In this document: positions 61,604 to 64,000 of the stretch, piece after piece | Layout: the number at the start of each line of letters is the position of its first letter | How positions within the stretch are numbered: position 1 is the stretch's first letter | From: Pseudomonas putida | GTDB taxonomy: Bacteria > Pseudomonadota > Gammaproteobacteria > Pseudomonadales > Pseudomonadaceae | Direction of reading: 5' to 3' | Assembly (NCBI RefSeq): GCF_001636055.1 | Contig: NZ_CP011789.1 | Location: 3,038,001 to 3,102,000, forward strand | Length of the DNA: 64,000 nucleotides | Translations under genes and position numbers: made by a program | The notes under the pieces: model-generated | Told to the model about the DNA's origin: nothing | What the model saw: only the letters and a program-made list of their open reading frames with translations | The model's database searches: none

Positions 61604-61942
61604 TCACCAGCGCGGCGGGCCGTAGTACACCGGCGGCGGGCCGTAGTAGCGGCGATACACTGGCGGCGGCGCGGGTACATAGCGCTCGACGACATAGGGC
61701 TGGTAATACACCGGCGGCGGTGGCGCCTGCACATAGACCGGAGGCGGCGGATAATAGGCCGGTTGGCGCTCCACATAGACGGTGCGGTCATGGCCGCCGG
61801 ATACTGCTGCCCCGACCACGGCACCGACCACGGCTGCACCGAGTACAGGGCCTGGGCCCCAACCGCCGCCATGGGCGGCTGCTTGCCCGCTGACGGCCAG
61901 TGCGCCGACCAGCAGGGCGATTCCGGGGATGAGACGGTTCAT
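61604..61942 (-). CDS. exported Pro/Tyr-rich protein with a glycine-zipper segment
   Basis: A 112-residue protein with a signal peptide (LVGALAVSGQAAAHGG). After it comes a Gly/Ala/Val segment, GAAVVGAVVGAAVSGG, of the glycine-zipper kind. The last 60 residues are rich in Tyr-Pro-Pro-Pro and Pro-Pro-Val-Tyr repeats (YYPPPPVYVQAPPPPVYYQP). It is probably periplasmic or outer-membrane associated. The ATG at 61942 has GAGG upstream. Function unknown. Confidence 0.78.
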   Translation of the reverse strand: MNRLIPGIALLVGALAVSGQAAAHGGGWGPGPVLGAAVVGAVVGAAVSGGHDRTVYVERQPAYYPPPPVYVQAPPPPVYYQPYVVERYVPAPPPVYRRYYGPPPVYYGPPRW

Positions 61943-62103
61943 GAATGAATCCTCGCGATAACCCCACACTTGGGGCTTATCAATAAGACCGCGAAATCGG
62001 TAAAGAGAGCACAGGTGCAAGGTAAAGGTTGTGTAAGGGGCGATTGACGGTCAGGTCTGGTACGCTCGCGGAAACGATTCAGTCATCAACGACAGGAGCA
62101 GAT

Positions 62104-62925
62104 ATGGCGATTGCACCCAGCAGGGACACGACACTGTGCATTTCCCTTGCCGGACGTCCGGGCACTTTCGGCGTGCGTTTCCACAACCACCTCTATCAAC
62201 AGTTGGGGCTGGACTACTACTACAAGGCCATGACCACCCAGGACCTGCCTGCGGCAGTGGGTGGCATCCGCGCCCTGGGTATCCGCGGATGCGGTGTGTC
62301 CATGCCCTACAAAGAGGCGTGCATGGCCCTGGTGGACGAGATCGATCCCTCCGCGGCAGCCATCGAGTCGGTGAACACGCTGGTCAACACCAACGGTCAC
62401 TTGAAGGCCTACAACACCGATTACCTGGCTGTGCGCCAACTGCTGGAGTCGCACCAGGTCGATCCGGCCACCGCCTTTGCCCTGCGCGGCAGCGGCGGCA
62501 TGGCCAAGGCGGTGGCCAGTGCGCTGCGTGACGCAGGTTTCCGCGAGGGCCTGATCATTGCCCGCAACGAGCAGGCCGGGCGGCAACTGGCAGATACCTG
62601 CGGGTATCGCTGGCAGCGCGAGCTGGGCGACCTGTGTCCGCCGATGCTGGTCAACGTGACCCCCATTGGCATGGCCGGCGGGCCGCAGGCGCAGGCGCTG
62701 GCCTTCCCACGTGAGGCGGTCGATGCTGCGCAACTCGTATTTGACGTGGTGGCCATGCCGGCCATCACCCCGCTGATCGTTCTCGCCCAGGAGCTGGGCA
62801 AGCCGGTGATCACTGGGCTCGACGTGATTGCGTTGCAGGCGCTGGAGCAGTTCGTGCTGTACACCGGTATCAGACCGACCGTGGAGCAAGTGGAGGCCGC
62901 GGTCGCTTACGCCCGTGAAGCCTGA
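62104..62925 (+). CDS. shikimate dehydrogenase-like protein (AroE paralogue)
   Basis: A 273-residue member of the AroE family. The catalytic Lys is in GCGVSMPYKEACMAL and the Asp in YNTDYLAVRQLL, both as in shikimate dehydrogenases. The NAD(P) loop is RGSGGMAKAVASAL, differing from the GAGGA of true AroE, and ESVNTLVNTNG replaces GAVNT. These features match the AroE-like group typified by H. influenzae HI0607, which has weak shikimate activity and an uncertain role. It stands alone. Confidence 0.87.
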   Translation: MAIAPSRDTTLCISLAGRPGTFGVRFHNHLYQQLGLDYYYKAMTTQDLPAAVGGIRALGIRGCGVSMPYKEACMALVDEIDPSAAAIESVNTLVNTNGHLKAYNTDYLAVRQLLESHQVDPATAFALRGSGGMAKAVASALRDAGFREGLIIARNEQAGRQLADTCGYRWQRELGDLCPPMLVNVTPIGMAGGPQAQALAFPREAVDAAQLVFDVVAMPAITPLIVLAQELGKPVITGLDVIALQALEQFVLYTGIRPTVEQVEAAVAYAREA

Positions 62926-62931
62926 ACGGTT

Positions 62932-62957
62932 GCCATCACGGGGATCCCCGTGATGGC
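62932..62957. terminator. 26-bp perfect palindrome after the AroE-like gene
   Basis: GCCATCACGGGGA followed immediately by its reverse complement, 7 bp after the stop codon and 11 bp before the convergent gene's stop. Probably a bidirectional terminator. Confidence 0.65.
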
Positions 62958-62967
62958 TTGAATGCCC

Positions 62968-63210
62968 TCAGAACACCCTCTGCCCTTTATCCAGTCGCTC
63001 GTCCACCAGGGCGCGGCCGTGCGCCAGAGAAACGTGCTGGGCGTTTTCCAGGTCGGAGAAGAACTTCATGGGCATCGACAGGCGCCTGCTGGTATGGCCT
63101 TCGGGATCAGTGATCAGGCAGCCGGCGGCGTAGGGCAGGGGAGAATCGGGGTGGGGCATCACACTGGCGGTGATGGTGTGCTCACGGTACTCACAGTGAA
63201 GGGTTTGCAT
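62968..63210 (-). CDS. hypothetical protein (80 aa)
   Basis: A small soluble protein starting MQTLHCEYREHTITASVMPH, with a probable beta-rich first half (PYAAGCLITDPEGHTSRRL) and an acidic helical end (FFSDLENAQHVSLAHGRALV). GTAAGGA lies just upstream of the ATG. No known motif is seen. Its place between two terminators suggests a separate transcription unit. Confidence 0.65.
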   Translation of the reverse strand: MQTLHCEYREHTITASVMPHPDSPLPYAAGCLITDPEGHTSRRLSMPMKFFSDLENAQHVSLAHGRALVDERLDKGQRVF

Positions 63211-63308
63211 CGTCCTTACCTCGCTGTGCTGGTTTGGAAGCGCTCACCTCTATGTACCACAGCGTGGGGCCGGAAGTTCCCGGCCCCGACGAGCGTGACC
63301 TGCGTCGG

Positions 63309-63836
63309 TCAGCCCTTGAGTTCGGTCGGCTGGATGACTTCGACCCAGTAGCCATCCGGATCCTTGACGAACGCCAGGTGGTTCATGCGGCCATCCTGCA
63401 GGCGTTTCTGGAAGGGCACCTCCAGCGCTTCGAAGCGTGCACAGGCCTCACGTACGTCCGGCACCGAGATGCAGATGTGGCCAAAGCCGCGCGGATCGGT
63501 GTTGCCGTTGTGGTAGGCGAACTCGGCATCGCTCTCGGTGCCGTGGTTGTGGGTCAGCTCCAGCACGCCTGGAATGGATTTCATCCACTGGTGGCGTGCG
63601 GCGTCATCGGCAGGAATCTGCGCCGGGTCGACCAGGGCCAGGAAATACAGGCTGAACTTCGCTTCGGGGAAATCGCGCTTGTCTACCAGGCGAAAGCCCA
63701 GCACGCGGGTGTAGAAGTCCAGCGACTTCTCGATATCCTTGACCCGCAGCATGGTGTGATTGAAGACGAATTTTGCGGTGGCGGTGTCGGGCTGGGCGGT
63801 GACGCCGGGCAGGGTTTGCAGATCGTTCAGGCTCAT
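63309..63836 (-). CDS. gloA: lactoylglutathione lyase (glyoxalase I)
   Basis: A 175-residue glyoxalase I of the longer, zinc-type class that includes the P. putida and human enzymes. It converts the methylglyoxal-glutathione adduct to S-lactoylglutathione. Metal ligands are seen in FNHTMLRVKD, in VLELTHNHGTE, in GFGHICISV and in GYWVEVIQP. The ATG at 63836 gives MSLNDLQTLPGV; the open frame upstream has no similarity. Confidence 0.93.
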   Translation of the reverse strand: MSLNDLQTLPGVTAQPDTATAKFVFNHTMLRVKDIEKSLDFYTRVLGFRLVDKRDFPEAKFSLYFLALVDPAQIPADDAARHQWMKSIPGVLELTHNHGTESDAEFAYHNGNTDPRGFGHICISVPDVREACARFEALEVPFQKRLQDGRMNHLAFVKDPDGYWVEVIQPTELKG

Positions 63837-63927
63837 GGGGGCTCCAGAGACAAGGCCGGCGCAGACCGCGCCGACGGTGAAAACAGGACGGCCATGATAC
63901 GGCAGTGAAGCGATTGCGCAAATGAAA

Positions 63928-63978
63928 GCGCCCTGCACGAAGGCAGGGCGCTGGAATTAGAGGCCCGCATGTGCGGGC
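63928..63978 (-). terminator. two adjacent hairpins at the window end
   Basis: GCGCCCTGC/GCAGGGCGC (63928-63951) and GCCCGC/GCGGGC (63963-63978). They lie upstream of gloA and probably end a minus-strand gene beyond the window. Confidence 0.5.
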
Positions 63979-64000
63979 GCGTGATGGGGTCGCTAGTCCT

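Noticed and set aside
1..64000. CRISPR arrays, tRNA or rRNA genes, prophage or integrative elements
   Set aside because: No regularly spaced direct repeats, cloverleaf-like sequences, integrases or phage structural genes were found; the window looks like ordinary core and accessory chromosome.

Overview
The window is GC-rich chromosomal DNA from a gammaproteobacterium, most likely a Pseudomonas of the P. putida group. This is inferred from the gene content, the Pseudomonas-type REP repeats with a gggagcgggcttgcccgcg core, and the codon usage. I see no rRNA, tRNA, CRISPR array, prophage, integrase or insertion sequence. Genes are dense on both strands and nearly all are intact.

Left end (1-10 kb): the tail of a MocR-type PLP regulator, then a two-gene DNA-repair operon (a FAN1-type VRR-NUC nuclease and a RecB/Cas4-like nuclease fused to an XPD/DinG-type Fe-S helicase) behind a good LexA box. 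Phosphoglucomutase, a pirin, a UvrD-like helicase with an odd Gly-every-fourth-residue segment, and a VOC protein follow. 10-20 kb: an MHS-family transporter, a serine/threonine dehydratase-like enzyme with a YheO/DauR-type regulator, an amidase, a BetT-type choline transporter, a YghU-type glutathione transferase and an NDH-2-like flavoprotein.

20-28 kb is a coherent catabolic block. It holds a GlxA-family regulator, carnitine monooxygenase reductase and oxygenase (CntB/YeaX, CntA/YeaW), a BCCT transporter (YeaV-like), D-malate dehydrogenase (DmlA/YeaU) and its LysR regulator DmlR/YeaT. This corresponds to the E. coli yeaTUVWX locus and suggests import of carnitine, cleavage to trimethylamine and malic semialdehyde, and use of the C4 unit as D-malate. 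The promoters of the oxygenase and the transporter share GTTAAC half-sites 18 bp apart.

28-44 kb: EamA exporter, YbjQ, two small unknowns, an intergenic region with a perfect 61-bp inverted repeat, a class C beta-lactamase with two unusual cysteines, a bile-acid:Na+ symporter-type carrier, a bktB-hbd-tetR operon facing an AraC regulator, an AhpD-like protein, a nucleoside deaminase coupled to a CynX-type MFS carrier, a PdxR-like MocR regulator, and an SDR divergent from a coupled GlxA/LysR regulator pair.

44-50 kb is a sulfur region. A 3-mercaptopropionate dioxygenase and a four-domain rhodanese protein (minus strand) diverge from an SsuD-like monooxygenase, a sulfonate-type binding protein and an NtaA/DmoA-like monooxygenase (plus strand), with no ABC permease or ATPase nearby. 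50-56 kb: GNAT, a short-form ArgC, a LysR gene that appears to start at CTG, a 4-OT tautomerase, an SDR lacking the catalytic tyrosine, another LysR, and an SH3/coiled-coil membrane protein.

55-60 kb handles nucleotides and NAD: ppnN, pncB and pncA, divergent from an NrtR-type Nudix regulator, with a matched pair of operator-like sites between them. The right end carries a FlxA-like coiled-coil protein, PBP7-type endopeptidase, small proteins, an AroE-like dehydrogenase and glyoxalase I.
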